Below, piece after piece: positions 9,217 to 17,547 of a stretch of 64,000 nucleotides of DNA. Made by a program: the position numbers and the translations under genes. Origin of the DNA: Sphingomicrobium arenosum (lineage in GTDB: Bacteria > Pseudomonadota > Alphaproteobacteria > Sphingomonadales > Sphingomonadaceae); the NCBI RefSeq assembly GCF_026157085.1, contig NZ_JANPVN010000001.1, positions 992,001 through 1,056,000 of the forward strand. Direction: 5' to 3'. Each line of letters opens with the position of its first letter. The first letter of the stretch is position 1. A model generated the notes under the pieces. That model did not search any database. It had not been told where the DNA came from and worked only from the letters and a program-made list of their open reading frames with translations.

Positions 9217-10375
9217 GGTCAACCGCCACGCGCGGCAACAACAGCCGGGCGCGCCCATTGGACGACATCACGCCCGCCACCCGCTTGGCCGCCGCACCGG
9301 CGCCCCAGAAGGTGTCGAAGCGATTGGCGCCCTTGATCGCCCCGCCCGTATCCTGCGCGACCCACAGCCCGTCGGCGGCGTCATTGTCCATGTCGAGCCA
9401 GACCGGCGCGCCCAGCGGCACGAACTTGGGGTCCGCCGCCACGCTGCCCACCGCGACGACCGGCACGTCCAACGCCCCGCGCGGCCCCGCATCGTCCAAG
9501 GTGCGGAAAAAGACATAGCTCGGATTTTCGTTCATCAGCGCCTGCCCCCGCACCGGATCGGCGCGCAGGTAATGTTGCAGGCTGTCGAGCGTGATCGTCC
9601 CGCTCTCCATGATCCCGCGCTCGCGCAGCAGCCGTCCGATGGCGACATATTCATGCCCGTTCTGCCCGGCATAGCCGATGCGCAGCACCTCGCCGCCCGG
9701 CATGACGAGCCGCCCCGAGCCTTGGATCTGGAGGAAGAAGAGATCGACCGGATCGGCCCAGGCCAGTTCCAGCCCGCGCCCTTCCAGCGCCCCCGCCTCG
9801 ATCGCGGCGCGATCGAAATAGCGCACGAAGTCGCCCTGTTCATCGACCCGTCCGCGCCCCTCGCCCGACCCATCGCTGAACGCGGCGCGGGTCAGGTCGT
9901 CGGGCAGCGCGAGCACGGGCGAGGAAAATTCGGCCGTGCGCACCGGGCTCCCCGCGATTTCGGGTTCGAAATAACCGGTCGCGAAGGCGCTGCCATCACC
10001 CACCTCGACCCAGGCGAAGCGGCTCGCGAAAAAGGCCGCTGCGCTCGACGGGGCGAGCGTCCGCGCCTCGGCGCACAGCGGCGCCCAGTCGCTCGCAACG
10101 GTCAACAGGCTCGCATCCTCGCGCGCCAGCAATTTGGGACAGGAAGTGATGAAGGCCCCCAGCGCGCGCTGCGCTTCCTCGCCGCGCGGTGTCAGGGCCG
10201 CAACGAGGCGCACTCCCGCTTCCAAGGCGGTCGCGGGCGGGGCGACATCGGCGATCGGCGCGGCCGGGGCCGTCACCGGCGGCGGCGCATCGGCCACCGG
10301 CGGGCTCGCGCTGCACGCGCCGAGCAGAAGGGCGAGCGAGGCTCCGGCGAAGCGCGCCACGCTCTTGCGGCTCAT
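9197..10375 (-). CDS. mltA: Membrane-bound lytic murein transglycosylase A, lipoprotein
   Basis: MltA cleaves the glycan strands of peptidoglycan to 1,6-anhydromuropeptides at the outer membrane. The 392-residue protein begins with a lipoprotein signal peptide, MSRKSVARFAGASLALLLGAC, with the lipobox LLGAC and acylated Cys at residue 21. The MltA domain follows (FATGYFEPEIAGS, FFLQIQGSGRL) and the C-terminal 3D domain includes WVAQDTGGAIKGANRFDTFWG, where Asp residues form the catalytic site. The ATG at 10375 overlaps the stop of the Tim44-like gene as ATGA, indicating coupling. Family length and both domains are complete. Confidence 0.95.
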   Translation of the reverse strand: MSRKSVARFAGASLALLLGACSASPPVADAPPPVTAPAAPIADVAPPATALEAGVRLVAALTPRGEEAQRALGAFITSCPKLLAREDASLLTVASDWAPLCAEARTLAPSSAAAFFASRFAWVEVGDGSAFATGYFEPEIAGSPVRTAEFSSPVLALPDDLTRAAFSDGSGEGRGRVDEQGDFVRYFDRAAIEAGALEGRGLELAWADPVDLFFLQIQGSGRLVMPGGEVLRIGYAGQNGHEYVAIGRLLRERGIMESGTITLDSLQHYLRADPVRGQALMNENPSYVFFRTLDDAGPRGALDVPVVAVGSVAADPKFVPLGAPVWLDMDNDAADGLWVAQDTGGAIKGANRFDTFWGAGAAAKRVAGVMSSNGRARLLLPRVAVDRALATP

Positions 10376-11022
10376 GCCTCTTCGTCGGTCTCGACGAGGA
10401 TCCAATTGGGGTCGGCCGACGCCACGTCGCGGCGGAAGGTCCAGCGGTCGCGCGTCTGTACCGCATCGTCCATCGACCCGGCGACCACATTGCCTTCCGC
10501 ATCGCGCGTCACCGCCGCGATATCGGCTTCGAAGCGCACCGTCAGCCCGGCGATCGAGCGATCGAGATTGGCGGCCACGATGGTGGCATGGTCGATGTGG
10601 ATCAGCCGGTTGTCCAGCGTAAGGCCCTGCGCATTGCGCGCCTCGACCGCGCCGCCGAAGGCGCCGAGCACATTGTCGTCGACGAATTCTTCCACGCTCT
10701 CAAGGTCGCCCTGCCAGAATTTCTCGAGGATCATCCGATAGGCGCCCTTCGCCCCGTCGAGGAAGCGCGCCACGTCGAAGCCGGGATCGGCGGCGAGCAG
10801 CGCGCGCACGCCCGGCCCCGCCAGCGGGACATAGTTCATCGCGTCATCATCGCTAGCAGAAGCACCGGCAAGGTCGGGCTCGGGCATCAGCCCGCTGGCC
10901 TTGGGTTCGGTCTCGGGCGCCTTCACCAGCGGCTGTTCATGGCCGGTGCGTTCGCCCAGCACGCTGAACAGGCGCAGCCCGATAAACAGGGCGACGAGGG
11001 CGAGGATGACAAGTGCGGTCAA
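10372..11022 (-). CDS. Tim44/TimA domain protein
   Basis: The 216-residue protein has one N-terminal transmembrane helix (about residues 2-20, TALVILALVALFIGLRLFS), a disordered acidic linker, and a C-terminal Tim44-like domain (about 78-212) with FLDGAKGAYRMILEKFWQGD and DRWTFRRDV. In mitochondria Tim44 tethers the import motor; bacterial homologues are inner-membrane proteins of uncertain role, possibly in membrane-protein assembly. The start appears to be TTG at 11022. It leads the Tim44-mltA-smr operon and is divergent from secB, a pairing that is frequent in alphaproteobacteria and suggests an envelope-transport role by context only. Confidence 0.9.
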   Translation of the reverse strand: MTALVILALVALFIGLRLFSVLGERTGHEQPLVKAPETEPKASGLMPEPDLAGASASDDDAMNYVPLAGPGVRALLAADPGFDVARFLDGAKGAYRMILEKFWQGDLESVEEFVDDNVLGAFGGAVEARNAQGLTLDNRLIHIDHATIVAANLDRSIAGLTVRFEADIAAVTRDAEGNVVAGSMDDAVQTRDRWTFRRDVASADPNWILVETDEEA

Positions 11023-11193
11023 GATGAGTTTCCCAATTTCTGTTCGGCGCTCGGCCAGATGGCGGCGCTCCAGTCCACCCTAACATAGGGGTGTTAACCG
11101 GGGCTTTCAAAGGCAAAGCGTCATGGTCAACGCATGAAAGGCGCGTTGCGTCGCATCCCCCGGACTGCTAGGCGCGCAAACCAGATGTGACAA

Positions 11194-11217
11194 GGGGCGA
11201 CCGCGAGGGTTCGCCCC
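11194..11217 (+). promoter_or_regulatory. Hairpin in the secB leader
   Basis: GGGGCGA (11194-11200) pairs perfectly with TCGCCCC (11211-11217) around a 10-base loop, 31 bases before the secB ATG. There is no T tract, so it is not an obvious terminator. It lies in the 226-base divergent spacer between the Tim44-like gene and secB, which must hold promoters for both; I could not place them reliably. Confidence 0.3.
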
Positions 11218-11248
11218 CACCCAGCCCGTTAGGAAGACCGCTAATATC

Positions 11249-11860
11249 ATGGCCGACGACAAGCCCAGCACCGACACCCCTGAAACCCCGGCGACCGATC
11301 CGCTCGCCGAGGCCAATGCCGCCGCCGCCGCGGCTGCTGCTGCCGGCCAGCAGGGCATGGATCCCGACAAGGCGCCCCAGTTCGCCAATCTCGCGCAATA
11401 TGTGAAGGATTTGTCGGTCGAAAATCCCAATGCGCCCAAGAGCTTCCAATATCCCTCCAAGCCCAAGATCGACCTCGGCTTCAACATCGACGTCGTCGCG
11501 GTCGGCGAGGACGTGCACGAAGTTATCCTCAAGATCGAAGCGTCGGCCAAGGCCGACGAGGGCACCCAGTTCGTCGTCGACCTCACCTATGCCGGCGTCT
11601 TCGGCGCGCGCAACATCCCGGTCGAACAGCTGCAGCCGCTGCTGCTCGTCGAGGCCCCGCGCCTCATCTTCCCCTTCGCGCGCCAGGTGATCGCCGAGGC
11701 GACCGCCAATGCCGGCTTCCAGCCGCTGCTGCTCGAGCCGATCGACTTCGGCGCGATCTTCATGCAGCGCATGGCCGCCGCGCGCGCCCAGCAGGGTGGC
11801 GGCATGGCAACGGGCGGCGTGTCGGGCGAAGGCGCCCCCGCGCCGACCGCCGACGCCTAA
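11249..11860 (+). CDS. secB: Protein-export chaperone SecB
   Basis: SecB is a cytosolic homotetrameric chaperone that keeps preproteins unfolded and hands them to SecA. The 203-residue protein shows the SecB fold: QYVKDLSVENPNAP, a beta-sheet core ending in VDLTYAGVF, and the APRLIFPFARQVIAEAT segment with the PFAR motif that is nearly invariant. The last 30 residues are a flexible Gly/Ala-rich tail. The N-terminal 35 residues are an Ala-rich extension (about 8 consecutive Ala) longer than in Escherichia coli SecB (155 residues), a feature I associate with some alphaproteobacteria. ATG at 11249 follows AGGAAG at 11231-11236. Confidence 0.95.
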   Translation: MADDKPSTDTPETPATDPLAEANAAAAAAAAAGQQGMDPDKAPQFANLAQYVKDLSVENPNAPKSFQYPSKPKIDLGFNIDVVAVGEDVHEVILKIEASAKADEGTQFVVDLTYAGVFGARNIPVEQLQPLLLVEAPRLIFPFARQVIAEATANAGFQPLLLEPIDFGAIFMQRMAAARAQQGGGMATGGVSGEGAPAPTADA

Positions 11861-11878
11861 GCGCGAGACGATACGCCC

Positions 11879-13450
11879 ATGAACCTCGTCAAGGCCGGGG
11901 GCACGATCGGCGGGCTGACGCTGGTCAGCCGCATTCTCGGCTTCGTGCGCGAAATGGTCTTTTCGCGGGTCATGGGCGCGTCCGCGGCAGCGGATCTTTT
12001 CGTCTTCGCGTTCACTATCCCCAACCAGCTCCGTCGCCTTCTCGGCGAGGGCGCCTTCAGCCAGGGTTTCGTGCCCTTGTTCGCGCGCCTTGTCGGGAAG
12101 GACGGCAATCTCGACGATGCCAAGCGCTTCGCCGAGGAGGTGCAGGCGGTCTTCCTCCCCGCGCTCATCCTCATCACCGCGATTTTCGTCGTCGCCATGC
12201 CGGCGGTCGTCGCCTTCATCGCCGATGAAAGCTGGCGCGAGGATCCCGTACTCTTTGGGCAGGCCGTCGATCTCACCCGGATCACCTTCCCCTATCTCAT
12301 CTTCATCGCGCTGGTCTCGCTGTTCAGCGGCATCTTGAACTCGCTGTCGCGCTTCGCCGTCGCCGCCTTCGCGCCCGCGCTCCTCAACGTGGCGCTCGTC
12401 GGCGCGCTGCTGCTGTTCGACGACGGCGGCCTCGTCACCGCGCGCGCCATGGCGTGGGGCGTCATCGCGGGCGGCGTCATCCAGCTCGCCACCCTCGTCA
12501 TCGCCACGCGCCACGCGGGCCTCAAGCTCAAGCTCCTGCCCCCCAGGATGACCCCGCGGGTCAAGGAACTGCTCAAGCTCATGGTCCCCGCCACCATCGC
12601 GGCGGGCGGCTATTACATCAGCCAGCTCTTCTACCTGAAATTCGCCACCCGCCTGCCCGACGGCAGCCTCGTCTACCTCAGCCAAGCCGACAGGTTGAAC
12701 CAGCTCCCGCTGGCGCTCATCGGCTCGGCCATCGGCGTCGCCATCCTCCCCGCGATCAGCCGCCATATCGGCGCCGCCGAGGCCAAGCAGGCATCGAACG
12801 TGCAAAGCCGCGCGACCGAGCTCGCCATGCTCCTCACCCTGCCCGCGACCATCGCGCTCATCGTCATCGCGGGCCCCATCATGACCACCCTGTTCGAAGG
12901 CGGCCGCTTCTCCGAGGCCGATGCCGCCACCTCGGGCCGGGTGCTGTCCTACATGGTGCTCGGCCTGCCCGCCTACGTCATGATCAAGATACTCGCCCCC
13001 GGATTCTTCGCCCGCAAGGACATGAAGACCCCCGCGATCATCACCATGGCGACCCTCGCGCTCGCCGCCGCCATCTGGTTCGGCTTCATCGACCGCGTCG
13101 GCATCGTCATCCTGCCCATCGGCACCGCCATCGCCGCCTGGGTCAATGCGCTCACGCTCTACATCCTCCTCCACCGCCGCGGCCATTTCAGCCTCGAGCC
13201 CTGGCTCGTCACGCGCCTCTTGAAGCAATTGCTGTGCGCCGCGGTCATGGCCGCCATCCTCTATCTCCTCTCGACCATGGTCTTCGCCGACTGGTTCGCC
13301 GCCGGCGCGGGCCGCCGCACCCTGGCGCTGCTCGTCACCTGCGGCGCGGGTGGCGGCGCCTATCTCGTCCTCGCCTGGATCATCGGCGCAATGGACAAGG
13401 CCGACATCCTCCTCCTCCTCGGCAAATCCAAGTTCAAGGAAGCCCAATAG
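11879..13450 (+). CDS. murJ: Lipid II flippase MurJ
   Basis: MurJ (formerly MviN) flips lipid II across the inner membrane during peptidoglycan synthesis. The 523-residue polytopic protein has about 14 transmembrane segments and MOP-superfamily features: MNLVKAGGTIGGLTLVSRI at the N-terminus, LRRLLGEGAFSQGFVPLF (the family-typical GEGAFSQAFVP-like motif), and DRLNQLPLALIGSAIGVAILP. It starts 18 bases after secB and ends 2 bases before trpS, so the three genes form one unit. Length fits the family. Confidence 0.96.
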   Translation: MNLVKAGGTIGGLTLVSRILGFVREMVFSRVMGASAAADLFVFAFTIPNQLRRLLGEGAFSQGFVPLFARLVGKDGNLDDAKRFAEEVQAVFLPALILITAIFVVAMPAVVAFIADESWREDPVLFGQAVDLTRITFPYLIFIALVSLFSGILNSLSRFAVAAFAPALLNVALVGALLLFDDGGLVTARAMAWGVIAGGVIQLATLVIATRHAGLKLKLLPPRMTPRVKELLKLMVPATIAAGGYYISQLFYLKFATRLPDGSLVYLSQADRLNQLPLALIGSAIGVAILPAISRHIGAAEAKQASNVQSRATELAMLLTLPATIALIVIAGPIMTTLFEGGRFSEADAATSGRVLSYMVLGLPAYVMIKILAPGFFARKDMKTPAIITMATLALAAAIWFGFIDRVGIVILPIGTAIAAWVNALTLYILLHRRGHFSLEPWLVTRLLKQLLCAAVMAAILYLLSTMVFADWFAAGAGRRTLALLVTCGAGGGAYLVLAWIIGAMDKADILLLLGKSKFKEAQ

Positions 13451-13452
13451 TC

Positions 13453-14454
13453 ATGCGTATCGTCTCGGGCATCCAGCCCACCGGCAGCCTCCATCTCGGC
13501 AATCTCCTCGGCGCCATCCTGCGTTGGGTCGAGATGCAGGAAGAGGCCGAGGCGAGCCGTTTCTTCTTCCTCGCCGACCTACACGCCATCACCGTCGACA
13601 CCGACCCCGCCGCCTTGCGCGACAATGTCTATGACATGACCGCCGCGCTACTCGCCTCGGGCGTCGATCCCGACAGGTCGGTCCTGTTCGCCCACAGCGA
13701 CGTGCCCGCCCATGCCGAACTGCAATGGATGCTCGGCTGCATCGCGCGCATGGGCTGGCTGTCGCGCATGACGCAGTTCAAGGCAAAGTCGGGCAAGAAC
13801 CGCGAAAAGGCCAGCGTCGGCCTCTACAGCTACCCCGTCCTCCAGGCCGCCGACGTCATGCTCTACCAGGCCACCCACGTCCCCGTGGGCGAGGATCAGA
13901 AGCAGCATATCGAACTGGCGCGCGACATCGCCGATGCGTTCAACCACCGCGTCGGCGAAGAGCTGTTCACCGCGCCCGCCCCCTATATCGGCACCGGCCG
14001 CGCCGCGCGCGTGATGAGCCTGCGCGACGCCTCGAACAAGATGTCGAAGTCCGATCCCTCGGACATGAGCCGCATCAACCTCATCGACGACGACGACACC
14101 ATCCGCACCAAGATCAAGAAGGCGCGCACCGACCCCGAGCCACTGCCCGACACGCTCGACGCCCTCGACGAGCGCCCCGAGGCGCGCAATCTCGTCGGCA
14201 TCATGGCCGCCGTCACTGGGCGCAGCGAGGATGCCGTCCTCGCCGACCATGCCGGTCAGGGCTTCGGCGCCTTCAAGCCCGCGCTCGCCGATGCCCTCGT
14301 CGCGCGCCTCGCCCCCATTCGCGACCGGCTCGAGGCGCTGCGCGGCGACCGCGCCCACCTCGACTCGGTGCTCGACGCCGGCGCTGCAAAGGCGCGCGAG
14401 GCGGCCCAGCCCACGCTTGAGAAAGCCTATCGCGCATTGGGCCTACGCCGCTGA
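13453..14454 (+). CDS. trpS: Tryptophanyl-tRNA synthetase
   Basis: This class Ic aminoacyl-tRNA synthetase charges tRNA-Trp. The 333-residue protein has the HIGH-type signature TGSLHLGNL near residues 10-18, the KMSKS loop as NKMSKSDPSD near 197-206, and the tryptophan-binding LQAADVMLYQATHVPVGEDQ region. Length is that of bacterial TrpRS. The ATG lies 2 bases after the murJ stop, so it is probably cotranscribed with murJ and secB. No leader peptide or T-box structure is visible. Confidence 0.97.
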   Translation: MRIVSGIQPTGSLHLGNLLGAILRWVEMQEEAEASRFFFLADLHAITVDTDPAALRDNVYDMTAALLASGVDPDRSVLFAHSDVPAHAELQWMLGCIARMGWLSRMTQFKAKSGKNREKASVGLYSYPVLQAADVMLYQATHVPVGEDQKQHIELARDIADAFNHRVGEELFTAPAPYIGTGRAARVMSLRDASNKMSKSDPSDMSRINLIDDDDTIRTKIKKARTDPEPLPDTLDALDERPEARNLVGIMAAVTGRSEDAVLADHAGQGFGAFKPALADALVARLAPIRDRLEALRGDRAHLDSVLDAGAAKAREAAQPTLEKAYRALGLRR

Positions 14455-14566
14455 TAAGACACGTTAATTTTGCGTCGGCCAGCCGACTCTAATGCTTCAT
14501 GACCGGTTCACGCCCCGATGTGCTATAAGCATGCCAGTTATCTTCGAACCCAAGGAAGCATGTGCC

Positions 14567-15253
14567 ATGCGTAAATTTCTCAAAGCGACCGCTGCCAGCG
14601 TCGCGCTCCTTGGTCTGGCGGGCTGTGCGACGGGGCTTCCGACGCAGGTGAGCCGCTTCCAGGCCATGCCCGCCCCGACCGGCGAGACCTTCGCCGTCAT
14701 CCCGATGAACGAAGCCGACGCGGGCGGCCTCGAATTCTCGCGTTATGCGGCGATGATCGCCGAGGAGATGCGCGAGGAAGGCTATGTCCAGGCCGCCGAC
14801 CCCGCCTCGGCGACCATGCTCGTCGAGGTCGGCTATGGCGTCGACAACGGCCGCGAGCGCGTCCGCTCCTCGGGTTACAGCCCCTATGGCGCCTACGGCT
14901 CGCCGTTCCGCGTCGGGTTCGGCGTCGGCTACGTCCCGCTGAGCTACCGCTACCGCTATGCGCGCCACCGCTACTGGGGTCCGCGCATGGGTTACTCCTG
15001 GGGCTGGGACGATCCCTTCTGGTATGGCCGCGACGTGCGCAGCTACACCGAATATCGCTCGACCCTCGAAGTCGACATTCGCCGCGCCGCCGACAATCAG
15101 GCGATCTTCGAAGGCACCGCCAAGGCGCGCAGCCGCACCGATGATCTCGGCACCCTCGTGCCCAATCTCATCGAAGCGATGTTCACCGACTTCCCGGGCC
15201 GCAATGGCGAGACGGTCAAGATCACCGTTCGCCCCGAGGACGAGCGCCGCTAA
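14567..15253 (+). CDS. DUF4136 lipoprotein
   Basis: The 228-residue product has a lipoprotein signal MRKFLKATAASVALLGLAGC with a LAGC lipobox and acylated Cys at residue 20. The mature part fits DUF4136: EADAGGLEFSRYAAMIAEEM, AATMLVEVGYG-like strands, a Tyr/Arg-rich central segment (about 105-145), and a closing strand region LEVDIRRAADNQAIFEGTA. The function of the family is not established; it is thought to be an envelope protein. ATG at 14567 is preferred over the ATG at 14492 because AAGGAAG (14552-14558) precedes it and the signal peptide starts there. It converges with dnaA across a bidirectional terminator. Confidence 0.85.
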   Translation: MRKFLKATAASVALLGLAGCATGLPTQVSRFQAMPAPTGETFAVIPMNEADAGGLEFSRYAAMIAEEMREEGYVQAADPASATMLVEVGYGVDNGRERVRSSGYSPYGAYGSPFRVGFGVGYVPLSYRYRYARHRYWGPRMGYSWGWDDPFWYGRDVRSYTEYRSTLEVDIRRAADNQAIFEGTAKARSRTDDLGTLVPNLIEAMFTDFPGRNGETVKITVRPEDERR

Positions 15254-15277
15254 GGCTCGCGCTCTTCCCCAAATCGT

Positions 15278-15315
15278 TGAAAAGCCCGCGCGGAGACCAA
15301 TCCACGCGGGCTTTT
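15278..15315. terminator. Bidirectional terminator between the DUF4136 gene and dnaA
   Basis: GAAAAGCCCGCG (15278-15289) pairs perfectly with CGCGGGCTTTTC (15304-15315) around a 14-base loop. The A-run on one side and the T-run on the other let it work in both directions, as expected between two convergent genes. Confidence 0.9.
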
Positions 15316-15341
15316 CTTTGACCGAAACAAGGGGGACGACC

Positions 15342-16736
15342 CTAGTTTTCGAGCTGCCTTGTCAAAAGCCTGATGTCGGCATCGAGTTCCGCATCGGCGG
15401 CACGAAGCGATTCGATGCGCTTGACGGCGTGGATCACGGTCGTGTGGTCGCGCCCGCCGAAGCGCCGTCCGATATCGGGCAGCGACTTGGGCGTCAGCTG
15501 CTTGGACAGGTACATGGCGACCTGCCTCGGTCGGGCGACTTCGCGGGCGCGTCTCGCGGAGGTCATTTCGGCCTTGCGGATCGAGAAATGCGCGGCGACC
15601 TTGGTTTGGATCTCGTCGATCGAGATGCGGCGCTGGTTGGCGCGCAGCACATTGGCCAGCACCTCTTCCACGAACGGCACGTCGATGGCGCGGCCGGTCA
15701 TCATCGCATAAGCCGCGATGCGGTTGAGCGCGCCTTCCAGTTCGCGGATCGAGTTGGTGATGCGCCGCGCGAGGAACTCGACCACCGCTTCGGGCATGTC
15801 GACGCCCGGCAGTCCATCGAGCTTGGAGCGCAGGATATTGTACCGCAGCTCGTAATCGGCCGCGTTGATGTCGGCGACGAGGCCCCACGACAGGCGCGAC
15901 AGGATGCGCGGCTCGATGCCGTCCAGGTCCTGTGGTGCGCGATCGCTCGTGATCACCAGGCGGCGACCCGCGGTGATGATCTCGTTCATCGTGTGGAAGA
16001 ATTCTTCCTGCGTCGATTCCTTGCCCGCGATGAACTGCACGTCGTCGACCAGCAGCAGGTCGGCCGAGCGCAGCTGCTGCTTGAAGGCGATGGTGTCATT
16101 CTCGCGCAGCGCGCGGACGAATTCGACCATGAACTTTTCCGCCGACATGCTGACGACCAGCGCATCGGGGTTCTTCTCGAGGAAGGCCTGCCCGATGGCG
16201 TGGAGCAGGTGCGTCTTGCCGCGCCCCGTGCCGCCATGGATGAACAGCGGGTTGAATACGACCGTGTCGCTGCTCGCCAGCGTCTTTGCAGCAGTCGCGG
16301 CGACCTCATTGGCCTTACCGATGACGAAATGGTCGAAATCGTAGCGATTGTCGAAATTGGGACGCGGATGCGCTGGCGCGGCGGGGGTCGGCGCGGGCGC
16401 CGTTGAGGCGGACGCTTCCTCGAGGATCAGCATGGGGCTCGGGCGCGGCGCGCCTTCGGCCGGGATCAGGCTGACTTCGCGCACCAGCGGCAGCGTATGG
16501 CGCCAGGCGAGTCGAATCCGGTCGCCGAAATGCGACTTCACCCAGTCGGCCATGAACTGCGAGGGGAGGAGGATATCGAGCGCGCCCGATTCGGGATCGA
16601 ACTGCCCCAGTTCGGCGGGCTTGATCCACCCATCGAAGGTGCGCGCGCCAAGGTCCTTGCGAAGATTGTCGCGAATGCTTTTCCACGCGGCCTCGAGCGG
16701 GGCTTCCGTGCCCATCCCGTCGCCTTGCGGACGCAT
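15342..16736 (-). CDS. dnaA: Chromosomal replication initiator DnaA
   Basis: DnaA binds origin boxes and melts the replication origin. The 464-residue protein contains domain I (AWKSIRDNLRKDLG near residue 16), a Pro/Ala-rich domain II (about 105-130), the AAA+ domain with Walker A GGTGRGKTHLLHA and Walker B LLLVDDVQFI, sensor ITSDRAP, and domain IV with the DNA-binding signature GGRDHTTVIHAVKRIE. All are intact. ATG at 16736 is chosen because AGGTG sits 5 bases upstream; a GTG at 16757 and an ATG at 16715 are also in frame. The gene reads away from rpsT, with a 439-base spacer upstream. Confidence 0.97.
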   Translation of the reverse strand: MRPQGDGMGTEAPLEAAWKSIRDNLRKDLGARTFDGWIKPAELGQFDPESGALDILLPSQFMADWVKSHFGDRIRLAWRHTLPLVREVSLIPAEGAPRPSPMLILEEASASTAPAPTPAAPAHPRPNFDNRYDFDHFVIGKANEVAATAAKTLASSDTVVFNPLFIHGGTGRGKTHLLHAIGQAFLEKNPDALVVSMSAEKFMVEFVRALRENDTIAFKQQLRSADLLLVDDVQFIAGKESTQEEFFHTMNEIITAGRRLVITSDRAPQDLDGIEPRILSRLSWGLVADINAADYELRYNILRSKLDGLPGVDMPEAVVEFLARRITNSIRELEGALNRIAAYAMMTGRAIDVPFVEEVLANVLRANQRRISIDEIQTKVAAHFSIRKAEMTSARRAREVARPRQVAMYLSKQLTPKSLPDIGRRFGGRDHTTVIHAVKRIESLRAADAELDADIRLLTRQLEN

Positions 16737-17080
16737 AGCTTCACCTTCGCCTTGCACTAGCTTGCGCCTCCCCGAACTGGTCTTGCATTTGGCAAAGAGG
16801 CTCTGTTGCCCGGAATCGCGCTACCGCGCCCCGTGCCCGTGGCTACCGTCTCTACCTTGCCCCCCGGGGGCGGAATCGCCGCCGGAGAGACTGTTGTAAA
16901 ACCCGATCCGGGCCGCGTTCAAGACCCGTTTTTTCATTTCGATGAAATAAAGTCTATTGACAGCGCAAAGCCGCGAAAAATCAAAAATTTGGCACTTTTC
17001 CGCCGATAGTCGATCCGGACCCGAAAGGGTCGGGATGCGAATCATTGGAAAGCCTAGGCTTTTTATGTCGCCAAAATGAA
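16737..17080. promoter_or_regulatory. AT-richer spacer upstream of dnaA
   Basis: No gene is seen here. The stretch 16915-17005 is clearly AT-richer than its surroundings. It contains a perfect hairpin-type palindrome TTTCAT-TTCG-ATGAAA (16932-16947), a GACCC/GGGTC hairpin near 17018-17031 with a GAAA loop, and the 12-base palindrome AAGCCTAGGCTT (17050-17061). The dnaA promoter on the minus strand should lie here. Only poor matches to DnaA boxes were found, so I do not call an origin. Confidence 0.4.
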
Positions 17081-17111
17081 ACGGACCGCCGGGGGTCTCC
17101 CGACGGTCCGT
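17081..17111 (-). terminator. Terminator downstream of rpsT
   Basis: ACGGACCG (17081-17088) and CGGTCCGT (17104-17111) form the base of a long stem that continues with GGG/CCC inside. Read on the minus strand it is followed by GTTTCATTTT-type T-rich sequence. It lies 65 bases after the rpsT stop. Confidence 0.8.
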
Positions 17112-17175
17112 TGCGAATTTGTGGTAAAGCCGTTCTTAACGGGACCGGACTGTCCCGAAACGGTTCGACCAGTCT

Positions 17176-17439
17176 TTAGCCGAGCGCGGCGACGCGCTTC
17201 GACAGGCGGCTCATCTTACGGGCCGCGGTGTTCTTGTGCATCACGCCCTTGGCGACGCCGCGCGCGATTTCGGGCTGTGCGTTGCGAAGCGCGGTCTGCG
17301 CCTCCTCCTGCTTGCCGCCTTCGATCGCGGCTTCGACAGCCTTGATGAAGGTGCGGATGCGGCTGACGCGCGCACCGTTGATTTCGGCGCGACGGTTGTT
17401 GCGACGGATGCGCTTACGTGCCTGCGGCGAATTCGCCAT
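17176..17439 (-). CDS. rpsT: 30S ribosomal protein S20
   Basis: S20 is a helical primary binding protein of 16S rRNA. The 87-residue basic product starts [21 protein letters not shown] and carries the family stretch [20 protein letters not shown] near its end, both diagnostic. Length equals that of Escherichia coli S20. The gene is monocistronic to judge from the terminator 65 bases downstream and the 108-base gap to mutM upstream. It lies next to dnaA, an arrangement common in alphaproteobacteria. Confidence 0.97.
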   Translation of the reverse strand: MANSPQARKRIRRNNRRAEINGARVSRIRTFIKAVEAAIEGGKQEEAQTALRNAQPEIARGVAKGVMHKNTAARKMSRLSKRVAALG

Positions 17440-17547
17440 GGATGGACCTCAACTCGTTCGTTTGAAAAGAAAATCGGTGCGAGCCACAAACGGCCTGCAC
17501 CGGCATGGGCGTCCCCTTACCCAACACGCCCCCGTCCGTCAAGCGTG

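Noticed and set aside
11168..13447. 759-residue frame on the minus strand opposite murJ
   Set aside because: It is antisense to secB and murJ, both clearly genuine. Its composition is dominated by Gly, Glu, Asp and Arg, as expected from the complement of GC-rich coding DNA.
14474..14487. GTCGGC-CA-GCCGAC as a terminator for trpS
   Set aside because: A two-base loop is too tight for a stable hairpin of this length and no T tract follows.
16957..16962. Perfect TTGACA on the plus strand
   Set aside because: No -10 box at 16-18 bases and no gene on that strand downstream; taken as chance.
16737..17175. Replication origin next to dnaA
   Set aside because: Only poor DnaA-box matches (such as TGTGGTAAA near 17120) were found, with no clusters. 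AT-richness alone is not enough.
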